A DNA stretch of 64,000 nt from contig CAKQXY010000003.1 of the NCBI GenBank assembly GCA_934292725.1, forward strand, positions 74,227 to 138,226, written 5' to 3'. Positions within the stretch are counted from its first letter, which is position 1. Each line of letters opens with the position of its first letter. Below, piece after piece: positions 36,669-44,958 of this stretch. Under the pieces are notes generated by a model. That model was given only the letters and a program-made list of their open reading frames with translations. It searched no databases and was not told where the DNA came from. The stretch is from an uncultured Lachnospiraceae bacterium (GTDB taxonomy: Bacteria; Bacillota; Clostridia; Lachnospirales; Lachnospiraceae). The position numbers and the translations under genes were made by a program.

Positions 36669-37466
36669 TTATTTTCCTTTCTTTTCCAAAATACTTTTCA
36701 GCCTTTTTATCAATCCCTTCGATACAGACGGCTGTGCAACCGGAATATCTTCACCCATAATTCTTCGACAGATATCAACAAATATCTGCCCTAACGGTGA
36801 ATCCTTTCCGGCAACCGGCTCTCCGTTATTACTGGAAATGACAATCTCTTCCTCATCCGTCACCGCACCAATAATAGGAACGGTTAATATTTCCTGAATG
36901 TCTGAAAGTGACATCATGTCGCCTCTTGCTACCAGATCTGGACGAATGCGGTTAATAATCATCTCAATCTTTTCCATCCCATCCGCTTCAAGAAGTCCCA
37001 TTACGCGATCTGCATCACGAATTGCAGATACTTCTGGCGTTGTGACAACAATAGCTCTTGATGCTCCTGCCACGGCATTTTTAAAGCCTTGCTCAATGCC
37101 AGCCGGACAGTCCAGAATCACATAATCAAACTCCTCTGTCAATTCCTGCGTCAGCTTTTTCATCTGCTGCGGCGTCACACTCGATTTGTCTCTCGTCTGT
37201 GCCGATGGCATCAGATACAGGCCCTGATGATTTTTGTCTTTGATCAGCGCCTGCTTTATCCGACAGCCTCCCTCTACTACATCCACAAGATTATATACAA
37301 TGCGGTTTTCCAGTCCCATCACAACATCAAGATTTCGAAGACCTATATCGGTATCAATCAAAACAACTTTATTTCCAAGAAGGGCAAGGCCACAGCCAAG
37401 ATTTGCAGCCACTGTCGTTTTTCCTACACCGCCTTTTCCTGATGTCACAACAATCACTTCACTCAT
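36669..37466 (-). CDS. minD: Septum site-determining ATPase MinD
   Basis: 265 residues. Deviant Walker A KGGVGKTT (11-18), LIDTDIGLRNLD and ILDCPAGIE motifs of MinD. The C-terminal amphipathic membrane helix is GLIKRLKSILEKKGK. It binds the membrane as an ATP dimer, with MinE next. MinC is not encoded nearby. Confidence 0.96.
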   Translation of the reverse strand: MSEVIVVTSGKGGVGKTTVAANLGCGLALLGNKVVLIDTDIGLRNLDVVMGLENRIVYNLVDVVEGGCRIKQALIKDKNHQGLYLMPSAQTRDKSSVTPQQMKKLTQELTEEFDYVILDCPAGIEQGFKNAVAGASRAIVVTTPEVSAIRDADRVMGLLEADGMEKIEMIINRIRPDLVARGDMMSLSDIQEILTVPIIGAVTDEEEIVISSNNGEPVAGKDSPLGQIFVDICRRIMGEDIPVAQPSVSKGLIKRLKSILEKKGK

Positions 37467-37521
37467 GATATTCCCAAACCTTTCTGATCCTCTCTCTTAT
37501 CCCTGTCTTCTGTAGCTTACA

Positions 37522-40395
37522 TCAGTCACTGTACGTAGCTGACTCTCCAAGTGTATTGTAGGATTTATCCAGAATGTCTTCCATATCAATGTAGCCAAAG
37601 TAATACTGATAAATATAACGGCAAACTACTGCGGCATTGTATGCCATGTAACCATGCGGGATAGCAACCGTTACGGAAATCTTTGGATCGTTGTACGGAC
37701 CATATGAAATGAAGGTTGCGTGGTTCGCACGTGAAAGATTCTCCTGTACAGAACCAGATTTTCCAGCAATGTCGATCTGCAAACCGGTAAACACACCTGC
37801 CGCTGTACCAGCCGCATGGACAACTCGGTACATACCTTCCCTCATGACATCGTAGGTTGACTGTGAGATGCCCTCGATCTGCTCGCCCTCTGGGATGAGT
37901 TCTTCAATCACATTTCCGTTTGCGTCACAGATTTTGCTTAACAGACGGAATGTATAAAGTTTACCGTCCGTTGCAAGTGCGGTCACATAGCGCGCCAGAC
38001 TGATCGCAGTCATGTTGTTTGTACCCTGTCCAATTGCAGATGTCGCCGGGTATTCTGTTGAAATCTGTGACAGATTTTCTGCGACTTCCACACCGCTCTT
38101 CTCACCAAAACCGTACTTTTCGGCGTATTTGCGAAGCATTGCAAGACCACGCTCCGCGTCATATTCTCCGTTTTCATTTAAGCTTAAACGGTAGCCAACT
38201 TCATAAAAATAGACGTTGCACGACTGCTCAATAGCCCCCGCTATGTTTAACGGACCATGCTCACCGCCAGTCTCTCGAGCGATCCAGCATCGCGGATGAT
38301 CCAACTTGTCGAAAGTACCAATACAGTTAATATACTCTGAGCTGTCAATTACGCCCTCCTCGAGTCCTGCACTTGTCGTAACAAGCTTGTAAACAGAACC
38401 TGGCGCAATTCGTACCTGCGTTGCCTTATCATACAGCGGCTCTGACTGGTCATTAATAAGCTTATTCCAATATTCAGCATCAACTGTTCCAGAAAGCTTG
38501 TTCAAATCATAGCCTGGGTAAGATACCATTGCTAACAGCTCTCCTGTCGTCGTATCAGTTACAATCGCAGAACCACTGCACGGATCAAGCGCGATCTGCG
38601 CCGGTGTCAGCTCAATATTTCCAATTTTCTCACGAATAAAGGTAAATGCAGTCTGCGCATCTCCATTTTGAAGTTCTTCATAGGACGCATTGTCGGCATC
38701 TAAGATGCCCTGATCAATCAACGCCAGGCAAACCAGATTACCAGAAAGCTGCTCATTATGAATCAGCTTTTTATATACAAGTTTACGAAAACCACTGTCA
38801 GCCGAAAGATTTTCTTCACAGAAGGATAGGATCTGGCTCATAACCTGGCTGGAATCCGAGTATGCAGACTCCGCACCAAGCTTTGAGGAATCAATCCATC
38901 CCTTTGAAATCACATATGACAGGAAATCATAAAATGAAATCTCTGTATTTTTCCATGCGAGAAAGGTCTCATCTGAGGTATCAATCTCACTTGCGGTAAT
39001 AACCCCCTTTTCTCGTAAAAAGGTATAGACATATTCCATGTAGTCCTGCATGTCTTCTGTCAACTCAGACTGAATCGTTGCACCCGATACCATTTCCTCC
39101 AAAATATGACGAATAGCAAGTGTGGACTCTCCCTCATACAAGGAAAGAATCTGTTTTTCGGCCTCGGAAGCACCATCATCTGAAAAATGCTTTTCATCTA
39201 AAATATTGTTGTTAAACATCTGATAGTAGACATCTTTTACCGAAATCTGGAACTCGCTTGCAAGTGTTGAATCATCTGCCTCGAAATCCTCTATTGTAAG
39301 CTTTCCGACAAGGACATCCGCAAGACGCTGCTCCACAATATGATACACGGCAACCTGCAGATCATGGTCAATAGTCAGGTATACATCATTTCCGCGAACA
39401 GACGGCTCGCTGTCGATTGTATCAAGAATCTGACCAACATTGTTTAGATAAACAGTATCGTTGCCCTTTGTTCCTGCAAGTTCACTCTCGTAGTACTGCT
39501 CGAGTCCATCCTTTCCGACCATATCAGTTGCCTCATAGGTGGAATCGCTCTCCTGAAGTGTCTCAAGCTCTTGCGTACTCGGCTTTCCTGTATAACCAAG
39601 AATATTAGAAAAATATATGCCGTCCGGATAAACACGGCGCTCTGACTGCTCCACCTCAACTCCAAGCAGCTGCTGTTGATTTTCAAGAATCGCCGACTGA
39701 AGCTCTGGTGAAATATCCGAGCTGATCGTCGTGGACTTGTACTTTGCATAAGCTGTCAGACGCATAGCATATCTGATATTACAGATTGCTAACGCATCTT
39801 CCTTGCTGATCGTTTCGGCATTCTCCCATCTTGTCGTAAAATTATAGGAAACCTTCATAAGACGCTTCATCACAGTCTCTGCGTCATAAGTATAGACATC
39901 CTCACCTTCCTTACTTTTTTCTTCAATGTAGGAAGTTCCATATACGTCACGAATAAGCTGACGGATCGCACTGTCTTTTCCACTGTAAGCAAACTGCCCA
40001 TCATCATCAATAATCACTGGAAGTTCTGTCACAATGGTTCCATCATATTTTTTCACAATTTCAATCAGACGAAGAAGCATCTCATTGAAATCACCATTTG
40101 CCTTCGTATATTCGCTAGTATCTTTTACAGTCAGGTTATAGACTGCCTCATTTCCGGCAAGGACGACTCCATTTCTGTCGTAGATAGTACCTCGTGTAGC
40201 AGTTGTCGTAATCTCCTTTTTGGTGCGGGAAACGTATGAATCATAATAAGCTGCTCCATCCAGAATCTGGAGCTGGAACAGCCTCACCACCAGGACTGCC
40301 AGAAAAAGCGTGCACACAATACCAAGCCAGAAAATTCTGGATCTTAATGTATTTTTTACCCATTCCCTGAATAAATCCCAATATTCCTTAAGCAA
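37522..40395 (-). CDS. PBP2-type transpeptidase with a long insert
   Basis: 957 residues; class B PBPs of this kind are usually 600-720. One transmembrane helix (about 21-42). PBP dimer domain about 60-350 with RGTIYDRNG and DGLEQYYESEL. About 250 residues (355-605), acidic and helical, separate LTIDHDLQ from SGSAIVTDTTTGELLAM. Catalytic motifs: SVYK (Ser667), SCN (725-727), KSG (879-881). It crosslinks lateral wall peptidoglycan with RodA. The reading frame is unbroken. Confidence 0.92.
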   Translation of the reverse strand: MLKEYWDLFREWVKNTLRSRIFWLGIVCTLFLAVLVVRLFQLQILDGAAYYDSYVSRTKKEITTTATRGTIYDRNGVVLAGNEAVYNLTVKDTSEYTKANGDFNEMLLRLIEIVKKYDGTIVTELPVIIDDDGQFAYSGKDSAIRQLIRDVYGTSYIEEKSKEGEDVYTYDAETVMKRLMKVSYNFTTRWENAETISKEDALAICNIRYAMRLTAYAKYKSTTISSDISPELQSAILENQQQLLGVEVEQSERRVYPDGIYFSNILGYTGKPSTQELETLQESDSTYEATDMVGKDGLEQYYESELAGTKGNDTVYLNNVGQILDTIDSEPSVRGNDVYLTIDHDLQVAVYHIVEQRLADVLVGKLTIEDFEADDSTLASEFQISVKDVYYQMFNNNILDEKHFSDDGASEAEKQILSLYEGESTLAIRHILEEMVSGATIQSELTEDMQDYMEYVYTFLREKGVITASEIDTSDETFLAWKNTEISFYDFLSYVISKGWIDSSKLGAESAYSDSSQVMSQILSFCEENLSADSGFRKLVYKKLIHNEQLSGNLVCLALIDQGILDADNASYEELQNGDAQTAFTFIREKIGNIELTPAQIALDPCSGSAIVTDTTTGELLAMVSYPGYDLNKLSGTVDAEYWNKLINDQSEPLYDKATQVRIAPGSVYKLVTTSAGLEEGVIDSSEYINCIGTFDKLDHPRCWIARETGGEHGPLNIAGAIEQSCNVYFYEVGYRLSLNENGEYDAERGLAMLRKYAEKYGFGEKSGVEVAENLSQISTEYPATSAIGQGTNNMTAISLARYVTALATDGKLYTFRLLSKICDANGNVIEELIPEGEQIEGISQSTYDVMREGMYRVVHAAGTAAGVFTGLQIDIAGKSGSVQENLSRANHATFISYGPYNDPKISVTVAIPHGYMAYNAAVVCRYIYQYYFGYIDMEDILDKSYNTLGESATYSD

Positions 40396-40918
40396 ATCTC
40401 TTTTCTCCTTTTTTCTCTGCCTCTGTCAGATGTCTGTCAACCGTCATGATCACACCATATACTATAATCGTAGCGATTGCTGTCATCAACAGCTCCGGAA
40501 GTGCCAGATTTTTAATATAGTCTGCAATATTTACCCGGCCGAATAATAGGAAGCTGAACACATAAATATAAATACTGTAGATCAGCTCATTGGCACTGCA
40601 TAACAAAACAGGCATCACAACCATATCATGAGCCAGCACCCTTGTAAAAATGCCATTGAAATAGCCAATATAAATAAAGATAAGCGTATAATACCCCAGC
40701 ACGCCTCCGCTGAATGAATCCAGCAAAAGACCGCACCCAAGTCCTGTAAGCATTCCCCACATTCTGCCCTTTAAAAAGCCAACTGAAAACGTGACGATTA
40801 ACAGCAGATTGGGCGCTGCAGTCAAAATTGGAATAATCCTTGTAAAATTTGACTGCAGCATAAAACAACTGACGGCAAGTACTATACATAAAACAACTCT
40901 GAGTATCTTAATCTTCAT
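40388..40918 (-). CDS. mreD: Rod shape-determining protein MreD
   Basis: 176 residues from the ATG at 40918, chosen for GGAG nine bases upstream. Five or six hydrophobic helices, with the MreD pattern (LRVVLCIVLAVSCFMLQS, GLGCGLLLDSFSGGVLGYY). It helps MreC link the cytoskeleton to the wall machinery. Overlaps the PBP2 gene by 8 bp and follows mreC. Confidence 0.9.
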   Translation of the reverse strand: MKIKILRVVLCIVLAVSCFMLQSNFTRIIPILTAAPNLLLIVTFSVGFLKGRMWGMLTGLGCGLLLDSFSGGVLGYYTLIFIYIGYFNGIFTRVLAHDMVVMPVLLCSANELIYSIYIYVFSFLLFGRVNIADYIKNLALPELLMTAIATIIVYGVIMTVDRHLTEAEKKGEKRFA

Positions 40919-40940
40919 CTGTTTTTTCTCCATCCTTTGT

Positions 40941-41816
40941 TTACTCTGCAGACTGCTTCTGTGTCGTAACTACAAGCACGTTGCGTATGTGTTTGAAATC
41001 CGCTGCCGGCTTCAAATAACCAGATGCAGCCAGCCCATTTTCATCCACAGTAACATCCTGCGCATAGCCAATCACAAGTCCTGGAAGATAGCGGTCTGAA
41101 ATATTGGATGTAACAATTACATTATCTCTGCTGATATTAAAATCGGTATCCATATATTGAAGCTTCAAAAGACCATGCTCCTTCATATAAGGAAGATCAC
41201 CGGTAACAACACAGGCATCTCCTGTTGTAGACTGCATTGCACTGACATTTACATTATCATTGATAATCGAAGTCACAACTGCATGACCCTTTGCAATATC
41301 AGATATGTAGCCGACAAGTCCGCCGCCTGAAAGCACATTCATGCCTACTTCAAGGCCATCATCTGTACCTTTGTCTATCGTAAAGGTAGAGAACCAGTTT
41401 CCTGTCATATCAGAAAAGATCACAGTTGCCCCAACAGTATCATAATCGGCATACTCACTTTTGAGTTCAAGAAGTGCTCTCATATCCTGATATTCCTGAA
41501 TCTTCTGATCATAAGAAACCATCTGCTCTTTGAGTTCTTTATTTTCATCTTCAAGCGACTCAATCTTTGCCATCGCCTCCTCTTTGCTCAGTCGTTCCTG
41601 ATCAAAATTAAAGAAAATACTGCCAAGCTTGTTAACACCCTTCTGCACCGGAACAGTGATTGCCCCTGCTACCTGTCCGACTGACACGATGTTTTCTTTT
41701 TTGATGTAATAATACCCCATAGAAATCACACAGCACGCCGTCAATATAAAAAGGATCAGCTGCGGTCTTCTTGTAAAAGGCATTTTTACATTGCTGTTTT
41801 GATTGCTGCTTTTCAT
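40941..41816 (-). CDS. mreC: Rod shape-determining protein MreC
   Basis: 291 residues. N-terminal TM (about 17-37), coiled coil (about 75-110, SKEEAMAKIESLEDENKELKE), then the beta-barrel domain (GATVIFSDMTGNWFSTFTID; GMNVLSGGGLVGYI). It is a periplasmic/extracytoplasmic scaffold for PBP2-RodA. Its ATG overlaps the radC stop. mreB, usual between radC and mreC, is missing. Confidence 0.95.
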   Translation of the reverse strand: MKSSNQNSNVKMPFTRRPQLILFILTACCVISMGYYYIKKENIVSVGQVAGAITVPVQKGVNKLGSIFFNFDQERLSKEEAMAKIESLEDENKELKEQMVSYDQKIQEYQDMRALLELKSEYADYDTVGATVIFSDMTGNWFSTFTIDKGTDDGLEVGMNVLSGGGLVGYISDIAKGHAVVTSIINDNVNVSAMQSTTGDACVVTGDLPYMKEHGLLKLQYMDTDFNISRDNVIVTSNISDRYLPGLVIGYAQDVTVDENGLAASGYLKPAADFKHIRNVLVVTTQKQSAE

Positions 41817-42493
41817 GAAATATATCCTCGTTCTTTTAAACTGATAAATCTGCCGTCACCAATGATGATATGATCAAGCAAAGGGATGGCGGTAAGTTCT
41901 CCCGCCTTTTGAATCTGCCGCGTCACCGCAACATCTTCTGCGCTCGGGGTTGGATCTCCGCTGGGATGATTGTGAATCAATATAATTTTGACTGCCTGAT
42001 AACGAAAGGCCTCAATAAAAACTTCTCTCGGTGACAAAATTGTCTGATTCACTGTACCTTTAGTCAGCACCAGATCGCGAATCAGTGCTCCCTTATTATT
42101 TAGGAACACAAGAAGTACCTGTTCCTGACGCTCATCTTTGAGACGGTTCATATAATAGTTTCCGACTGCCTGAGGACTGTCCAACACAATCCCCTGCTGT
42201 CTTGACGCACTAAGACGTCTTGACAGCTCACCAATACACTGAAGCTGTATCGCCTTTACCTTTCCGATTCCGCGTATTTTAGTCAGCTGAGCTACAGTCA
42301 TAGACACAAGCCCTGAAAGACTTTCTATCGCAAGAAGTCTTGAGGCAAGCTCAAGAGAATTTTCGCCAACGCTTCCTGTTCTTAAAATCACGGCAAGCAG
42401 TTCGGCATTGTTCAGTGCACCAGCGCCCTGCTCCATACACCTTTCATACGGCTGGATATCTTTGGGCAGCTGCTTTGAAATATCATGTTTCAT
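41813..42493 (-). CDS. radC: RadC/JAB domain protein
   Basis: 226 residues. The N-terminal helix-hairpin-helix (TKIRGIGKVKAIQL) is followed by the JAMM metalloprotease-like motif HNHPSGDPTPSAED. The role is uncertain in spite of the historical DNA repair name. It leads the radC-mreC-mreD-PBP2 cluster. Confidence 0.94.
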   Translation of the reverse strand: MKHDISKQLPKDIQPYERCMEQGAGALNNAELLAVILRTGSVGENSLELASRLLAIESLSGLVSMTVAQLTKIRGIGKVKAIQLQCIGELSRRLSASRQQGIVLDSPQAVGNYYMNRLKDERQEQVLLVFLNNKGALIRDLVLTKGTVNQTILSPREVFIEAFRYQAVKIILIHNHPSGDPTPSAEDVAVTRQIQKAGELTAIPLLDHIIIGDGRFISLKERGYIS

Positions 42494-42588
42494 AATCGTT
42501 CCTTACTTCCAGGTATCGAAACCATTATGAACTTATTTTATCACAATTCTTTTTTAAAGTATAGAAGAAATTTTCGAATATTAACAAA

Positions 42589-42630
42589 TCCGTATGTCAA
42601 AAGCCGACAGTTCCTGCTCTGACATACGGA
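42589..42630 (-). terminator. Intrinsic terminator after the PLP lyase gene
   Basis: Perfect 11-bp arms TCCGTATGTCA (42589-42599) and TGACATACGGA (42620-42630), six bp past the stop; minus-strand continuation ATTTGTTAAT gives a weak U tract. Confidence 0.65.
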
Positions 42631-42636
42631 AATTTC

Positions 42637-43917
42637 TTATAAAGTGACAATACCTGCCTGAACCAGTTTTTCAAGTGCCATCATAATTCCATACTTTGCA
42701 TGATACCAGGTAAGACCTCCCTGGAAATAAACTGCATATGGCTCTTTTAACGGGCCATCTGCACTCAGCTCAATCGAAGAACCCTGGATAAATGCACCAG
42801 CTGCCATAATAACCTGTGAATCATAGCCTGGCATATCCCATGGTTCTGGTGTTACATAGCTATCAACCGGAGCTGCTGCCTGAATTCCCTGGCAAAATGC
42901 AATCAGCGCCTCAGGCTTTTTAAGTGTAACAGCCTGAATAATATCGTATCGAGGCTCTGTACCGTTTGGAATTACGTCATAACCTAATTTTTCAAATACA
43001 TTTGCTGCAAAAATAGCTCCCTTAAGCGCACCTGCTGCTACTGTTGGGGCCAGGAAAAATCCCTGATAGAAGGATGGAAGGACGCCCAAAGATGCACCAA
43101 CCTCCTGACCAAGTCCCGGAGCACTAAGACGATATGCACACTGCTCAATACATGCTGCTGTTCCGCAGATATAACCGCCAATCGGTGCTAATCCGCCGCC
43201 CGGATTTTTAATAAGAGAACCAACTGTCATATCTGCCCCAACATCAGACGGCTCAATTTCTTCGATAAATTCACCATAGCAGTTATCTACCATGCAGATC
43301 ACATCTGGCTTAATTGACTTGATGAATGAAATCAGCTCACCAATACGCTCAACAGAAAGTGTCGGTCTTGTCTGATATCCCTTAGAACGCTGAATCGTTG
43401 CTACTTTTGTCTTCTCATTGATTGCAGCACGAATACCTTCCCAGTCAAAGCTGCCGTCACTAAGCAGATCTACCTGACGATATGAAATATTATATTCTCT
43501 AAGAGAACCAACAGACGGACGGATTCCAATTACCTCTTCAAGCGTATCATATGGCTTTCCCACCGGTGAAAGCAACTCATCGCCTGGACGAAGATTTGCA
43601 GAAAGTGCAAGCGCAAGCGCATGTGTTCCACATGTAATCTGTGGACGCACCAATGCAGCCTCTGTATGGAATGTATCAGCATATACCTGCTCTAACGTCT
43701 CTCTTCCCATATCGTTGTATCCATATCCAGTTGTTGCTGCAAAGCAAGCTTCACTTACATGATTTTTTTGCATTGCACCAAGCACCTTCATCTGATTCTG
43801 CTCTGCAACTTTGTCAATCTCGCAGAAACGTTCTTTAAGATCCTGCTCGATTTTCTCACAAAATTCATATGTCTTTTCACCAATCCCCATAGACAGGTAA
43901 GTTTCTTTCATTGTCAT
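42637..43917 (-). CDS. PLP-dependent methionine gamma-lyase/aluminium resistance family protein
   Basis: 426 residues of the PF06838 family: ITCGTHALALALSANLRPGDELL, VDNCYGEF (Asp/Tyr of PLP site) and SLIKNPGGGLAPIGGY, with the PLP lysine in that segment. Annotated as methionine gamma-lyase or aluminium resistance protein; the reaction is unproven. Starts 22 bp after miaA stops, in the mutS-mutL-miaA run. Confidence 0.88.
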   Translation of the reverse strand: MTMKETYLSMGIGEKTYEFCEKIEQDLKERFCEIDKVAEQNQMKVLGAMQKNHVSEACFAATTGYGYNDMGRETLEQVYADTFHTEAALVRPQITCGTHALALALSANLRPGDELLSPVGKPYDTLEEVIGIRPSVGSLREYNISYRQVDLLSDGSFDWEGIRAAINEKTKVATIQRSKGYQTRPTLSVERIGELISFIKSIKPDVICMVDNCYGEFIEEIEPSDVGADMTVGSLIKNPGGGLAPIGGYICGTAACIEQCAYRLSAPGLGQEVGASLGVLPSFYQGFFLAPTVAAGALKGAIFAANVFEKLGYDVIPNGTEPRYDIIQAVTLKKPEALIAFCQGIQAAAPVDSYVTPEPWDMPGYDSQVIMAAGAFIQGSSIELSADGPLKEPYAVYFQGGLTWYHAKYGIMMALEKLVQAGIVTL

Positions 43918-43938
43918 TTTCTTTCTCTCTTTTCTATT

Positions 43939-44901
43939 TTACTGTATTTTTGATACGGCATGTAAGTTTTTTTCACACCGCTCTGTCAATATACGTATAA
44001 CATCTTCATTTTTTGCACCATCAATATCAAGCCATGTTACATCGCGTTCTCTGCGAAACCATGTAAGCTGACGTTTTGCAAAATGTCTCGTTGACTGCTT
44101 AATCTGATTTACAGCATCATCTAATGTACACTCGCCGTCAAGATATGATAAAAGCTCCTTATAGCCAAGTCCCTGCATTGAGACATAACTTCTGTCATAG
44201 CCCATCGCCTTTAATGCTTCTACTTCCTTAAGCAGTCCCTGCTCCATCATCTGATCCACACGCAGATCAATGCGACGATACAGCTCTGCGCGATCCCTAT
44301 TCAGGACAAAATAGCAGAAATTGTATGGTGACTCTTTCTGGCGCTGTTTCTCATTGTGTTCTGAGATTGGACGACCTGTCAGCTTAAAATATTCCAGTGC
44401 GCGAATTAAACGCTTCGTATTATTTGCATGAATTGCCTCTGCCGATGCAGGATCAACGCTTCTCACTTGCTCTAGCAGCCATTCATTTCCAAGCTCTCTT
44501 GCCTTATCTTCAAGCTGTGTACGGTACGCAGTATCCTCACATGTATCTTCAAAATCAATATCATACAAAAGTGCCTGAATATAAAAGCCAGTTCCGCCTA
44601 CCACAAGCGGAATATGACCATTAGCATAAATTTTTTCCATTGCCGCCTTTGCCATCTGCTGAAAACGCACCACGGAAAATTCATCACTTGGCAGCAGCTC
44701 ATCCACAAGATAATGAGGAATACCCTGCATCTCATCCGGCATGATTTTTGCAGAACCAATATCCATATATTTATAAACCTGCATAGAATCTGCACTGATT
44801 ATCTCACAGCCAAGCGATTTTGCCAGTCCAATCGAAGCGCTTGTTTTTCCCACAGCCGTTGGACCGGTCAATATAATAAGTGGTTTCTTATTTTCTATCA
44901 T
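43939..44901 (-). CDS. miaA: tRNA dimethylallyltransferase MiaA
   Basis: 320 residues. P-loop GPTAVGKT (13-20), SADSMQVYKYMDIGSAK and LVVGGTGFYIQALL motifs. It adds dimethylallyl to A37 of tRNAs reading UNN codons; MiaB, encoded in the same run, then adds the methylthio group. 57 bp after mutL. Confidence 0.97.
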   Translation of the reverse strand: MIENKKPLIILTGPTAVGKTSASIGLAKSLGCEIISADSMQVYKYMDIGSAKIMPDEMQGIPHYLVDELLPSDEFSVVRFQQMAKAAMEKIYANGHIPLVVGGTGFYIQALLYDIDFEDTCEDTAYRTQLEDKARELGNEWLLEQVRSVDPASAEAIHANNTKRLIRALEYFKLTGRPISEHNEKQRQKESPYNFCYFVLNRDRAELYRRIDLRVDQMMEQGLLKEVEALKAMGYDRSYVSMQGLGYKELLSYLDGECTLDDAVNQIKQSTRHFAKRQLTWFRRERDVTWLDIDGAKNEDVIRILTERCEKNLHAVSKIQ

Positions 44902-44958
44902 ATTTATTCCTACCTATTGCTCGTTACAGTTCATTGTTTTCCATTTAAAACTGTGTAA

